Positions 24,779 through 33,323 are shown, counted from the stretch's first letter. The stretch is DNA of 64,000 nucleotides from Methylocapsa sp. S129 (GCF_009765995.1 NZ_LMUI01000013.1:100807-164806); one strand, 5' to 3'. The notes: generated by a model from the letters alone, not told the origin. Translations and numbers: made by a program.

Positions 24779-25300
24779 ATGAACGCCATCGCCGACATCA
24801 CGCACCGCCTGCACGAACAGGAGATCAAGCTCCTCGCCCAGTTGCGCTCTGCCCGCCGCAGCAAGACCGACAAGGTCACCCCCGAGTTCTCGATGGGCGA
24901 CAAGGTTGCCGATAAAGTGGCGGCGACGATGGGGTCGTGGCCGTTCATCATCATCCAGACCGCGATTCTGATGGTCTGGATCGTCCTCAACGTCACCGCT
25001 TATGTCGAGCAATGGGATCCCTATCCCTTCATCCTGCTCAATCTCGCACTGTCGTTTCAAGCGGCCTATGCCGCGCCTTTCATCATGATGAGCCAGAACC
25101 GCCAGGCGGCGATCGATCGCGCCGCCGCCCAGACCGACTACGGCATCAACGCCAAGGCCGAACTCGAAATCGAGCTGCTGCATCAAAAGCTCGATCTCCT
25201 GCGCGAAACCGAAGTCTCCGAACTGATCCAGGTCATTCGCCGTCTCGAAGCGCGGCTGCCGCAAGCGGTGGCGGCCGAGGCGGAGGCCAAACCGGCCTGA
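24779..25300 (+). CDS. DUF1003 membrane protein
   Basis: A 173-residue protein. A basic, helical N-terminus precedes GDKVADKVAATMGSWPFIIIQTAILMVWIVLNV, the first transmembrane segment, and the DUF1003 core WDPYPFILLNLALSFQAAYAAPFIMMSQNRQ, the second. A coiled-coil-like tail (ELEIELLHQKLDLLRE, about 125-160) completes it. ATG 24779 is chosen because GGGGAC precedes it; the frame is open for 31 further codons upstream. The family's biochemical role is not established; members are small inner-membrane proteins. Confidence 0.87.
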   Translation: MNAIADITHRLHEQEIKLLAQLRSARRSKTDKVTPEFSMGDKVADKVAATMGSWPFIIIQTAILMVWIVLNVTAYVEQWDPYPFILLNLALSFQAAYAAPFIMMSQNRQAAIDRAAAQTDYGINAKAELEIELLHQKLDLLRETEVSELIQVIRRLEARLPQAVAAEAEAKPA

Positions 25301-25380
25301 CGAATGCGGCGCCGCTCCCAAGACTTGAGCGGCGAACGAACGTAGGAACAAGATAGAAGCTCGGAATCGCCTCGGCCGGA

Positions 25381-26829
25381 TCAAGCCGTGGTCGAGAGAT
25401 GTTGCGCCGCATAGGCCCGCCATGGGCGCCAGAGTTCGGCGCGCGCGAGGAGTTCGCCAGCAAGCGGCCGTCGACCTTCGGCATCGATCAGCGCAGGCGC
25501 AAGACTGACCTCGGCTGCGGAAAACGCGTCGGGCTCGCGCAGCAGACGCGCGGCAATATATTGCGCCGTGGATTCATCCATGCCGCGGACGGACCGCAGC
25601 CGCTGCGCGGTCTCGTCCAACCCGCGATGCGCGCCAAACAGATGGGGATCGGCCGCAATGGCGGCGGCGATGGCGGCGATCGTCGCCGCCGCGTCTTTGG
25701 AAATATCGAGGACCGCCAAATCCGCGGCCGCCAGGACGTCCGGCCGCGGGAACAGCGTCGTGAGCGTGCGATCCGGCGCCGCCAGAGGTTCGCCATGCGC
25801 GGCGGCGAGCCGCCCCGCGAGAGGGGTCGCCGCGAGAATCGTGTTCCGCTGCTCCAGAACCACGCGCACGGCGAGTTCGAACCCGTCCCACGCGCCCGGC
25901 GCGCGCAGCCCCGGCCGCGCTGCGACCAAAGGCGCCAGCGCCGGATCTTGCACAAGATGAGCGCCGATGGCGACAGGGTCGGCGGCCAGATCGAACACGC
26001 GCCGCAGCCGGGCGATGATCGCCGGCAGCGCCGACAATTTGGGAAAGCGGATCGTCGCGCGCAGCGCATGGCCCTCGCCGGGCCTCACCGAGACGCTCCC
26101 TTGCACGCCGTCGAGTTCGATGGTTCGCGAATAGCTGTCGTCGGCGACGGTTTCGACGCCCGGAATGGCGCGCAGCCGCAGAAAGTCCAGCATGGCCGGC
26201 CAATCATAGGGCGGCTGATAGCGCAGCAACAGGCTGACGTCGCCCCGCGCTCCCGCCGAAATCTCCGGCTGGTTCGCGCGCCGCAAGGCGCCTGGCGGCC
26301 GGCTGAACAACGTCTGGAAAGTCTCATTGAACCTGCGGACGCTGCCAAAGCCCGAAGCAAAAGCGACTTCAGTCATCGGCAGACGTGTTTCGTGGATCAA
26401 TTGTTTGGCCAGGAGAACGCGGCGGGTCTGCGCGACGGCGACGGGCGAAGCGCCGAGATGCTGGCGGAACAGGCGGCGCAACTGCCGCTCCCCGACCCCG
26501 AGCCGATTGGCCAAGGCATCGACATCCGCCGCATCCAGCGCCCCCAGTTCAATCAGGGCGAGAGCGCGGGACACGGTATTGGATGTTCCTCGCCAGGCGC
26601 CAAGATCCGGCGCCGTCTCCGGCCGGCACCGCAGGCACGGGCGGAACCCGGCCTCCTGCGCCGCCGCCGCGGTGGGATAGAAGTTCACATTCTGCGCGCG
26701 CGGCGTGCGCGCCGGGCAGACGGGCCGACAGTAAATGCCCGTCGTCTTCACGCCGATGAACAAGCGCCCGTCGAAACGGGCGTCGCGCTGGCTGATCGCG
26801 CGGTAGCAGGCGTCGTGATCGAGATCCAT
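25381..26829 (-). CDS. Ada-AlkA fusion: methyl-phosphotriester sensor, AraC domain and 3-methyladenine glycosylase
   Basis: A 482-residue fusion. Residues 1-75 form the Ada zinc domain, with cysteines in GIYCRPVCPARTP and FRPCLRCRPE; the first accepts methyl groups from DNA phosphotriesters. Residues 85-185 are an AraC-type HTH (LGVGERQLRRLFRQHLGASP, EVAFASGFGSVRRFNETF). From about 195 to the end is an AlkA-like HhH-GPD glycosylase (LRAPGAWDGFELAVRVVLEQ, then IRxxRGMDESTAQYIAARLL). The protein should sense alkylation, activate repair genes and excise alkylated bases. The O6-methylguanine transferase half of Ada is missing here and is encoded separately by the divergent ogt gene. Confidence 0.9.
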   Translation of the reverse strand: MDLDHDACYRAISQRDARFDGRLFIGVKTTGIYCRPVCPARTPRAQNVNFYPTAAAAQEAGFRPCLRCRPETAPDLGAWRGTSNTVSRALALIELGALDAADVDALANRLGVGERQLRRLFRQHLGASPVAVAQTRRVLLAKQLIHETRLPMTEVAFASGFGSVRRFNETFQTLFSRPPGALRRANQPEISAGARGDVSLLLRYQPPYDWPAMLDFLRLRAIPGVETVADDSYSRTIELDGVQGSVSVRPGEGHALRATIRFPKLSALPAIIARLRRVFDLAADPVAIGAHLVQDPALAPLVAARPGLRAPGAWDGFELAVRVVLEQRNTILAATPLAGRLAAAHGEPLAAPDRTLTTLFPRPDVLAAADLAVLDISKDAAATIAAIAAAIAADPHLFGAHRGLDETAQRLRSVRGMDESTAQYIAARLLREPDAFSAAEVSLAPALIDAEGRRPLAGELLARAELWRPWRAYAAQHLSTTA

Positions 26830-26860
26830 GCGTTAGATATGTTGTGAAAGGCCGCCCCCG

Positions 26861-26927
26861 TCTAGCGGTTTTCGGACATGGTCATTTCCGCGACGTGGCG
26901 GGATGACGGTGTCCGAAAACCGCCAGA
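26861..26927. repeat. nested palindrome between divergent alkylation-repair genes
   Basis: GCGGTTTTCGGACA (26865-26878) pairs perfectly with TGTCCGAAAACCGC (26910-26923), and the pairing extends outward with one mismatch. Inside it GTCAT (26881-26885) pairs with ATGAC (26903-26907), and CCGC with GCGG. It occupies most of the intergenic space between the Ada-AlkA and Ogt genes, where their promoters must lie. It may be a mobile palindromic repeat or a regulatory target. Confidence 0.75.
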
Positions 26928-26978
26928 CGCCGACAGCCGCCCGGGCGATGGTCACGGCGTCGTTTGCCGGAGATCGCC

Positions 26979-27530
26979 ATGTCTGTCCAAACCTTCCATC
27001 TCGAACGCGCGAGCACGCCGACCGGCGTCATGCTGATCGTCACCGATGACCAGCATCGCCTGCGCGCCGTGGACTGGGAGGATCACGAAGATCGGATGTG
27101 GCGGTTGTTCCGGCGCCGCTATGGCGAGAACGCGATCGCGCTCGATAAGGCGCAAAACGTCTCGACGGCCAGACGCGCGCTCGACGCCTATTTCGAGGGC
27201 GATTGGGGCGCCGTCGCCCAGACGCCGGTCGCAACAAACGGAACGGAATTCCAGAGCGCGGTCTGGGCCGCGCTGCGGCAGATCCCGGCGGGAGCCACCC
27301 TCAGCTATGGCGCTCTGGCGGCGCGGCTTGACCGGCCCAAGGCGATGCGCGCCGTCGGCCTCGCCAATGGCGCCAATCCGATCGCGATCTTCGTTCCCTG
27401 TCACCGGGTGATTGGCGCCGACGCGTCACTGACCGGCTTTGGCGGCGGCATCCACCGCAAACGCTGGCTGCTGGCGCACGAGAGCGGCGCCGCGCCGGTT
27501 TTGCAGTCGGTTCAACAGGAGACCGCATGA
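26979..27530 (+). CDS. ogt: methylated-DNA--protein-cysteine methyltransferase
   Basis: Removes methyl groups from O6-methylguanine by suicidal transfer to its own cysteine. It has 183 residues. The C-terminal domain contains TEFQSAVWAALRQIPAGATLSYGALA, the DNA-binding helix RPKAMRAVGLANGANPIAIFVPCHRV with the acceptor Cys in PCHRV, and GFGGGIHRKRWLLAHE. The N-terminal 80 residues are the divergent Ogt domain. ATG 26979 has CGGAG upstream; a TTG five codons earlier is possible. It completes the functions missing from the divergent Ada-AlkA protein and overlaps the next gene by four bases. Confidence 0.94.
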   Translation: MSVQTFHLERASTPTGVMLIVTDDQHRLRAVDWEDHEDRMWRLFRRRYGENAIALDKAQNVSTARRALDAYFEGDWGAVAQTPVATNGTEFQSAVWAALRQIPAGATLSYGALAARLDRPKAMRAVGLANGANPIAIFVPCHRVIGADASLTGFGGGIHRKRWLLAHESGAAPVLQSVQQETA

Positions 27531-27952
27531 TGAACGCCGAAGACAACAAACGCGCGGTGATGGCGACATGGAAGGCGTTCGCCAGCCGCGATCCCGCTGA
27601 GATCGCAGCCATGTTCACCGAAGACGCCCAATGGTTCGCCCCGCCAGGGAACGCGACGGCGATCGCGCTCAATGCAACCCATCACATGATGGGCAAGGCG
27701 AAGATCGTTCACTTCATCGCAGTCGATTTTGGCAAATTGTTCAGTCGCGACGTCAAGGTCGATTTCGCGGGCTTTTACGGCGACGGCAATGTCGTCGTGG
27801 TCGAGCAGCGTTTGCAGGCGACATTGTCGAACGGCGCGCCTTACGACAACGATTATTGCTTTGTCCTTGAACTGGAGGACGGCCGGATTCGGCGCGTGCG
27901 CGAGTATATGGACACGGCCAAGGGCCACCGGATGATCTTCGCGGCGGCGTAG
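27527..27952 (+). CDS. nuclear transport factor 2 / SnoaL-like protein
   Basis: A 141-residue protein of the NTF2-like cone fold: KRAVMATWKAFASRDPAEIAAMFTEDAQWFAPPGN at the N-terminus, then strands VKVDFAGFYGDGNVVVVEQRLQATL and YCFVLELEDGRIRRVREYMDT. These small proteins act as ketosteroid isomerase-like enzymes or bind small ligands. It is translationally coupled to ogt (ATGA overlap), so it is expressed with alkylation repair, but no specific reaction can be assigned. Confidence 0.85.
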   Translation: MMNAEDNKRAVMATWKAFASRDPAEIAAMFTEDAQWFAPPGNATAIALNATHHMMGKAKIVHFIAVDFGKLFSRDVKVDFAGFYGDGNVVVVEQRLQATLSNGAPYDNDYCFVLELEDGRIRRVREYMDTAKGHRMIFAAA

Positions 27953-27969
27953 AGCCTGATCCGACGATC

Positions 27970-28977
27970 TTACTTCCAGCACCGGCCGGAATAATCGATC
28001 GCATAAAGCTCCGGCTTGGCGGCGATGGCGGCCATGCCGACCAGCACAGCGTCGGCATGGGTCACCAGCCGCGTCGGAATGCGGCGCGCCATCGCGTCGA
28101 CCGGGGCCTTGGCCTCGAAGGCGGCGCGAAACGCCTTCTCGTCGAGAAGATCGAGAATGCGCGGCAACACGCCGCCGGACAGCGTGACGCCGCCCGTCGC
28201 GACGAAGGTCACGCCCATGTCGCCGGCAAACCGGGCGATGAGCCGCCAGTAGAGAGCGACCGTCGCCGCCTCGTCGCCCGCGCGATTCTGATGCGCGCGA
28301 TCGACGATCGCCGCCCCATCCAGCCCTTCGGCCGGCTTGCACAGAGACGCCAGCCGCGCCGCATGCAGCCGCACGAGCCCGGGACCGGCCATCACGCTTT
28401 CGGTGGTGACGCGGCCATACACGCGCTCCAGATGCGGCCAGATCGCCGCCTCCTCGTCGTCGATTGGCCCGAAATCAGTATGGCAGGCCTCAGAAGCCAG
28501 CGGCGTATGGCGCCCCGCCGCTTCGACAAGGGCGCCGACGCCAAGGCCAGTGCCGGGCCCCAGAATGACCTGTGGACCGCTGCCGGGAGAAAAGCGCGCC
28601 GGCCCGATCAGCCGCGCCCATTGATCGGGAATGGTCGGCAGCGACAAAGCCTGCGCCTCGAAATCATTGAGCAGCAGCCCCTGGTCGAGGCCGACCGCCT
28701 TGGCGACCTTCGGCCCGTCCATCAGCCATGGCGCGTTGGTGAGCTTGAGCGTGCGCCCATCGACCGGCCCGGCCCCGCAGGCGATGACCGAACGCGGCCG
28801 GGCGCCGAGCTTGGCCGCCGCCGCCTCGATCGCTTCGCCAAGCCCTGGATATTCGTGAGTCTTCAAATGGACCGCCTCGCCCGGAGGCGAATCGGGCGCG
28901 CTCTTCAGGGCGAAGCGCACATTGGTGCCGCCGGTATCGCAGACGAAGATGGGAAAGGGAAAGGATATCGCGCTCAT
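27970..28977 (-). CDS. glk: glucokinase
   Basis: Phosphorylates glucose with ATP in the cytosol. From ATG 28977 it has 335 residues. The phosphate-binding CDTGGTNVRFAL lies near residues 10-21, the glucose-contact region LNDFEAQALSLP near 100-111, GPGTGLGVGALVE near 140-152, EACHTDFGP near 165-173 and VATGGVTLSGGVLPRI in the C-terminal half. This is the E. coli-type Glk family. Upstream in-frame codons allow a slightly longer protein, but they give no family sequence. It converges with the NTF2-like gene. Confidence 0.93.
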   Translation of the reverse strand: MSAISFPFPIFVCDTGGTNVRFALKSAPDSPPGEAVHLKTHEYPGLGEAIEAAAAKLGARPRSVIACGAGPVDGRTLKLTNAPWLMDGPKVAKAVGLDQGLLLNDFEAQALSLPTIPDQWARLIGPARFSPGSGPQVILGPGTGLGVGALVEAAGRHTPLASEACHTDFGPIDDEEAAIWPHLERVYGRVTTESVMAGPGLVRLHAARLASLCKPAEGLDGAAIVDRAHQNRAGDEAATVALYWRLIARFAGDMGVTFVATGGVTLSGGVLPRILDLLDEKAFRAAFEAKAPVDAMARRIPTRLVTHADAVLVGMAAIAAKPELYAIDYSGRCWK

Positions 28978-29081
28978 GGCGCCATTCACAGGAAAGGAGG
29001 GGCCGGCGTCAAGATGCCGGCTGGCGCGCGCTGTCGGACGCAAAATGATTTACGCTCGCGCCAGGAGGCGAATCGCGCGCG

Positions 29082-29231
29082 ATGGACAAGCTAGGTTTCT
29101 ACGAATTCTTCTGCGGCGGCGGCATGGCGCGCCGAGCGAACCATTCAACTCGCGCATCGGTGCAACTCGAATGGAATATCGGCGAAGACGATTGCTTATC
29201 CAATTTACCGCCTGTAAAGAACGAAGAGTGA
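29082..29231 (+). pseudogene. N-terminal stub of an older C5-cytosine DNA methyltransferase
   Basis: ATG 29082, preceded by a good AGGAGG site at 29063-29068, encodes MDKLGFYEFFCGGGMARR. This is the SAM-binding motif I region of Dcm-type enzymes, and the family normally continues with AGLG. Here the reading changes at once to unrelated sequence and stops after 49 codons. The downstream intact methyltransferase at 29389 has the same motif (FCEFFAGGGMARAGLG). The stretch GGCGGCGGCATGGCGCGC (29115-29132) matches 17 of 18 bases at 29422-29439, so recombination could have occurred there. The presumed matching C-terminal stub lies at 31196-31381. Confidence 0.72.
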
Positions 29232-29388
29232 ACCTGTTCGGCGCTCACTGAGTCGATTTGCCGATCGACTGTTTGTTGCCGTCGTACGCCATCCACAGAA
29301 GAGTCACACCAATCCTACGAACTCGGAGAAGGGCAGTTTCGAAAGTTAGCCGCTCACTCTAGTCTCGGATCGGGAGACGGTCGTCGAC

Positions 29389-30564
29389 ATGGCCCAATTT
29401 ACATTTTGCGAATTTTTTGCTGGCGGCGGTATGGCGCGCGCCGGGCTCGGTGTTTCATGGCGCTGCCTGTTCGCCAACGACTTCGACGAGATGAAAGTAT
29501 CGACCTACGAGGCCAATTGGGGTTGCGGGGACATTAAGCACGGCGATGTCGCCAAGCTTACGCTAGCCGACCTGCCAGCCAAGACCGTCGACCTTTCATG
29601 GGCGTCATTTCCCTGCCAAGATCTTTCGCTCGCTGGCGACTATCGAGGCCTCGGTCGCGAGCGCGACGACGCCAAGACGCGGTCCGGAACGTTTTGGCCG
29701 TTCTGGAAGCTGATGCGTGGCCTCGTTCAAGACGGCCGCGCCCCACGCGCCATCGTTCTTGAGAATGTCTACGGTTGCTTGACCTCCCACGGCGGCAAGG
29801 ACTTTGCCGCAATCGCTTCGGCCCTTTCGGGATCGGATTACCGTTTCGGAGCTGTGGTGATCAACGCGGCTCATTTCGTCCCGCAGTCGCGCCCGCGCGT
29901 ATTCTTCATCGCTATCCGCAAGGGTGAGACGATCCCGGAAGGGCTCACAACCGAGGGTCCGCAGCGGAGCTGGCATCCGGCGTCGCTCCTCGGAGCGCAT
30001 GCCGCAATGACCGACGAAGCGAAGAGAAAATGGGTTTGGTGGAACGTCCCGATGCCCGCCGTCCGAAATATGGTCTTCGCGGACCTTATTGAAGAGAATC
30101 CGACAAGCGTGAAATGGCATAATGCCGCCGAAACTAAGTACCTGCTCGGGCTGATGTCGCCATTGAACCGCGATAAGGTTGCGAACGCCAGAAAATCCGG
30201 GCGCCGTATAGTGGGCGCAATCTACAGACGCACACGTCCCGATGAAAAAGGCATCAAGCGCCAGCGCGCGGAAGTCCGCTTCGACGATATCTCCGGATGC
30301 CTGCGCACGCCAGCAGGCGGCTCTTCTCGCCAAACCATTCTCGTGGTCGAAGGCAAGACGATACGTTCGCGACTCTTATCATCTCGCGAAGCAGCGCGGC
30401 TTATGGGGTTGAATGACGACTACTTGCTTCCTGCACGTTACAACGAAGCTTATCATGTGTGTGGCGACGGGGTTTGCGTGCCCGTGGTGCGGCACCTCGC
30501 GGAGCGCGTTCTAGAACCGATGTTGGCGACAAATCGAGCAGAAGAATTAATCGCGGCGGAGTAG
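29389..30564 (+). CDS. C5-cytosine DNA methyltransferase of a restriction-modification module
   Basis: A 391-residue Dcm-type enzyme. Motif I is FCEFFAGGGMARAGLG near residues 4-19, motif IV SFPCQDLSLAGDYRGLG near 80-96 with the catalytic Cys, motif VI LENVYG near 125 and motif VIII QSRPRVFF near 165. Motifs IX/X (LSSREAARLMGLNDDY, GDGVCVPVVRHLAERVLEP) close the C-terminus. It methylates the fifth carbon of cytosine in a short site and should protect DNA from the nuclease four bases downstream. Codon use and base composition are visibly less GC-biased than in flanking genes, suggesting recent transfer. Confidence 0.93.
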   Translation: MAQFTFCEFFAGGGMARAGLGVSWRCLFANDFDEMKVSTYEANWGCGDIKHGDVAKLTLADLPAKTVDLSWASFPCQDLSLAGDYRGLGRERDDAKTRSGTFWPFWKLMRGLVQDGRAPRAIVLENVYGCLTSHGGKDFAAIASALSGSDYRFGAVVINAAHFVPQSRPRVFFIAIRKGETIPEGLTTEGPQRSWHPASLLGAHAAMTDEAKRKWVWWNVPMPAVRNMVFADLIEENPTSVKWHNAAETKYLLGLMSPLNRDKVANARKSGRRIVGAIYRRTRPDEKGIKRQRAEVRFDDISGCLRTPAGGSSRQTILVVEGKTIRSRLLSSREAARLMGLNDDYLLPARYNEAYHVCGDGVCVPVVRHLAERVLEPMLATNRAEELIAAE

Positions 30565-30567
30565 GGA

Positions 30568-31149
30568 ATGGCGATAGACCTAGCCTTCCGAAGCAAGGCA
30601 GTTCGTACGCTCACAAACGAAATCGGCTGTTATGTTCTTTGCGATCTCGATCAGGTGCCTATCTATGTCGGGCAGTCTGTCGATGGTATCCGCGCCCGAG
30701 TAAATCGACATCTCACATCAGCTAGGAGCGACATCATCGCGAACCGGCAAGTCGACGTGTGGGAGATCGCCTGGGTCTGGGCTTACCCTGTCGGAAACAG
30801 GGCGGATATAGGCGCCGTCGAGGACGCGCTTTTTCATGAGTTCCACGCTCGGTCTGCTCTTATGAATGGCAAAGTGCCGAAGCTACCGCCACGGAGGACA
30901 AGAGTACCGGAGCCGACTCAGAAAATTCAAGTGATGGCGAACGCTGAAATTAAGGAAAAGAAAGACCCGGCGCTACGCCTCCCACGCCAAGCTGAGCACT
31001 ATCGCCAGATCGTGGGCCACTTTCTGGCAGTGAAGAACTCCAAGGAAATCGCGGTCGCTATCCAAGCACACTTTCAACGGCTCCAGAAGTACCACCGAGA
31101 GCTACTTGGCCTTGCCAGGGAGGTAGAAGGCGATAGCGGCGACGACTAA
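30568..31149 (+). CDS. GIY-YIG family nuclease, probable restriction endonuclease
   Basis: A 193-residue protein. The GIY-YIG core starts near residue 19: GCYVLCDLDQVPIYVGQS supplies the two tyrosine strands, then an arginine-rich helix (IRARVNRHLTS). GAVEDALFHEFHARSALMNGK carries the glutamate that binds metal and the terminal asparagine. The C-terminal 80 residues are helical and basic, perhaps for DNA recognition. It sits three bases after the methyltransferase gene and would cut its unmethylated site. GIY-YIG restriction enzymes (Eco29kI, Hpy188I type) are the closest functional models. The gene shares the lower-GC character of its partner. Confidence 0.82.
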   Translation: MAIDLAFRSKAVRTLTNEIGCYVLCDLDQVPIYVGQSVDGIRARVNRHLTSARSDIIANRQVDVWEIAWVWAYPVGNRADIGAVEDALFHEFHARSALMNGKVPKLPPRRTRVPEPTQKIQVMANAEIKEKKDPALRLPRQAEHYRQIVGHFLAVKNSKEIAVAIQAHFQRLQKYHRELLGLAREVEGDSGDD

Positions 31150-31195
31150 AGCGTGGAACTACTCGGAGGTGAGCCTGATAACGTTACAATCCTGA

Positions 31196-31381
31196 GTGGC
31201 GCTCTTGTTTATGACATCTGACGTTTATGAGCCCGCGCTGCGGGCTAAGGTTTTCGAAACCATCCTCATCGGCGACGGAGTCGCGGCACCGTTCGGGCGT
31301 TTCTTGAGCGACTTGCTTCTTCCGCTAACTAGGGCGCGAAGCGAAGCCAAAAGGGAACCGACGCGCGGCCCGCCCGCATGA
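31196..31381 (+). pseudogene. C-terminal stub of the older cytosine methyltransferase
   Basis: The frame ending at TGA 31379-31381 reads GDGVAAPFGRFLSDLLLPLT. This aligns with the C-terminal motif of Dcm enzymes, such as GDGVCVPVVRHLAERVLEPM of the intact neighbour. It lacks everything upstream and begins in the spacer after the nuclease gene, near 31226. It overlaps the vsr start by four bases (ATGA), as an intact dcm-vsr pair would. Some short protein may still be made from the GTG at 31196, but catalytic motifs are absent. Confidence 0.65.
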
Positions 31382-31809
31382 GGGCCGCGGGCAAACCCAC
31401 TGCGGAGCGCTCCGCGATCATGCGCGCCGTCAAGTCGCGCGACACGGCGCCCGAGCTTATGCTGCGCACAATGCTGCGCAGCATAAAGCCGGGCTATCGG
31501 CTGCATCGAGCCGATCTGCCGGGCAAGCCCGATATCGTCTATGGCCCGCGCCGCCTCGCCATTTTCATGCATGGCTGCTTCTGGCACGGCCATGATTGCA
31601 AGCGCGGCGCCCGTGCGCCAAAAGACAACGCCGCCTATTGGAGCGCCAAGATCGCCAGAAATCGCGCGCGCGACGCGACCCATCTCAAAGCACTGGCGGC
31701 GCTCGGCTGGCGCACGCTCGTCGTGTTCGAATGCGCGCTGAAGGACAAGCCGGCGCTCGAACGCCGTTTGCGGGATGCCCTGGAGGCCGGCGAAGGAGGT
31801 CAGCGATGA
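31378..31809 (+). CDS. vsr: very short patch repair endonuclease
   Basis: Nicks DNA 5' of T in T:G mismatches left by deamination of 5-methylcytosine. It has 143 residues with all family marks: RSAIMRAVKSRDTAPELMLR near residues 11-30, the metal-binding Asp in LPGKPDIVY, the catalytic and zinc-site cluster FMHGCFWHGHDC, then NAAYWSAKIARNRARD and a C-terminal LGWRTLVVFECAL strand pair. Vsr genes accompany cytosine methyltransferases. This one overlaps the C-terminal stub of the old methyltransferase, not the new one, and also overlaps the acyl-CoA dehydrogenase gene by four bases. Confidence 0.93.
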   Translation: MRAAGKPTAERSAIMRAVKSRDTAPELMLRTMLRSIKPGYRLHRADLPGKPDIVYGPRRLAIFMHGCFWHGHDCKRGARAPKDNAAYWSAKIARNRARDATHLKALAALGWRTLVVFECALKDKPALERRLRDALEAGEGGQR

Positions 31810-32972
31810 AGGAACAGGCCGACGCCGAAACGGCGCCACGCAGCCCGTTTTATGGCCCCGAGCACGAGGCGTTCCGTCATTCCATCCGCCGCTTCGTCGC
31901 CCGCGAGATCGAGCCCTATGCGACGCAATGGGACGAGGCCGGAGAATTTCCGCGCGATCTTTATTTGAAGGCCGGCGAGATCGGTTATCTCGGCCTTGGC
32001 TATCCCTCGGAATATGGCGGGTCCGAAGGCGATCGCTTCATGACGATCCTTGCGATGCAAGAACTCGCGCGCGCCGGCTCGGGAGGCGTTTGCGCCGGTC
32101 TGTTCAGCCATGCCATCGCGGCGCCGCCCATTCTGCGGCGCGGCTCGCCGGAAATGAAGGCGCGCGTGCTGCCGCAAATCCTGTCGGGCCAAAAGATCGC
32201 CGCGCTCGCCATCACCGAGCCGAGCGGCGGCTCGGATGTCGCCAATTTGCGCACGACAGCCCGGCGCGAGGGCGATCATTATATCGTCAACGGCTCCAAG
32301 ACTTTCATCACCTCGGGCATGCGCGCCGATTTCCTCACCGTCGCAGCGCGCACGGGGGGAACCGGCGCCGGCGGCATCAGCCTGCTGCTGATCGAGGGGA
32401 ATACGCCCGGCCTGCAGCGCACGCCGCTCGCCAAAATGGGCTGGTGGGCGTCCGACACCGCGACCCTCTATTTCGACAACTGCCGCGTGCCCGCCGCCAA
32501 CCTCATCGGCGAAGAAAGCAGCGGCTTCAAGACGATCATGCTCAATTTCAACGATGAGCGCCTGAACGGCTCGGCGTTCTGCAACGCTTTCTCGCGCGTC
32601 TGCCTGGATGAGGCGATCGCCTATTCCAAACAGCGCGTGACCTTCGGCAAGCCGCTGTCGCATCATCAGGTCATCCGGCATAAACTGGTCGATATGGCGC
32701 AGCGCGTCGCGGCGACGCAGGCCATGCTCGAACTGCTCACCTGGCGCGTCGAGCAGGGCGAAAATCCAGTCGCCGAAATCTGCATGCTCAAGAACCAGGC
32801 GACGCAGACCATGGCCTTTTGCGCATCGGAGGGCGTGCAGATATTCGGCGGCGCCGGCTTTTTGCGCGGCGCCAAGGTCGAGCGCATCTATCGCGAAGTG
32901 AAGGTCAATGCGATCGGCGCAGGAACCGAGGAGATCATGAAGGAGCTCGCCAGCCGACAAATGGGGATTTGA
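31806..32972 (+). CDS. acyl-CoA dehydrogenase
   Basis: A 388-residue FAD enzyme that makes the trans-2 double bond in acyl-CoA. The N-terminal helical domain has [21 protein letters not shown]. The beta-barrel has [22 protein letters not shown] and the C-terminal bundle has [31 protein letters not shown] and [14 protein letters not shown]. The position of the catalytic Glu in medium-chain enzymes reads Ala in IGAGT, as in isovaleryl-CoA and long-chain dehydrogenases that use a Glu elsewhere. ATG 31806 overlaps the vsr stop, so it is now coupled to vsr. Electrons would go to ETF. The acyl chain is unknown. Confidence 0.93.
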   Translation: MKEQADAETAPRSPFYGPEHEAFRHSIRRFVAREIEPYATQWDEAGEFPRDLYLKAGEIGYLGLGYPSEYGGSEGDRFMTILAMQELARAGSGGVCAGLFSHAIAAPPILRRGSPEMKARVLPQILSGQKIAALAITEPSGGSDVANLRTTARREGDHYIVNGSKTFITSGMRADFLTVAARTGGTGAGGISLLLIEGNTPGLQRTPLAKMGWWASDTATLYFDNCRVPAANLIGEESSGFKTIMLNFNDERLNGSAFCNAFSRVCLDEAIAYSKQRVTFGKPLSHHQVIRHKLVDMAQRVAATQAMLELLTWRVEQGENPVAEICMLKNQATQTMAFCASEGVQIFGGAGFLRGAKVERIYREVKVNAIGAGTEEIMKELASRQMGI

Positions 32973-33078
32973 GCGGGATTTGCGGCGGCGAAAGGGCTGG
33001 CCTTATCCGATGTTTTGTTGTAGGAGGCGCGCTTCCCGGTGGCGGGCTTGCCTCCCCGGTCCCCCTTTGGAGAGCATT

Positions 33079-33270
33079 ATGGCCGTTCCGAAACGTAAAA
33101 CCTCGCCCTCGCGCCGCAATATGCGCCGCTCGGCCGATGCGCTGAAAGCCCCGACCTATGTCGAAGACAAGGATTCGGGCGAATTGCGCCGTCCCCATCA
33201 TATCGACCTGAAAAGCGGCATGTATCGCGGCCGCCAGGTTCTCAAGCCCAAGACCGCCGTCGAAGCCTGA
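33079..33270 (+). CDS. rpmF: 50S ribosomal protein L32
   Basis: A 63-residue ribosomal protein starting [20 protein letters not shown], the invariant L32 N-terminus. It has no cysteines, so it is the zinc-independent form usual in Alphaproteobacteria. The second half has the alphaproteobacterial pattern [29 protein letters not shown] ribosome site precedes ATG 33079. An excellent intrinsic terminator follows at 33298-33323, so the gene forms its own short transcript. Confidence 0.97.
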   Translation: MAVPKRKTSPSRRNMRRSADALKAPTYVEDKDSGELRRPHHIDLKSGMYRGRQVLKPKTAVEA

Positions 33271-33297
33271 GGGCTTTCGCTCAAGGTCTCATCCATC

Positions 33298-33323
33298 AAG
33301 GCCGGCCTCGCGCCGGCCTTTTT
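33298..33323 (+). terminator. intrinsic terminator after rpmF
   Basis: AAGGCCGGC (33298-33306) pairs perfectly with GCCGGCCTT (33312-33320) over a five-base loop, followed by a T-run (33319-33323). The T-run overlaps the stop codon of the convergent EamA transporter gene. Confidence 0.93.
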
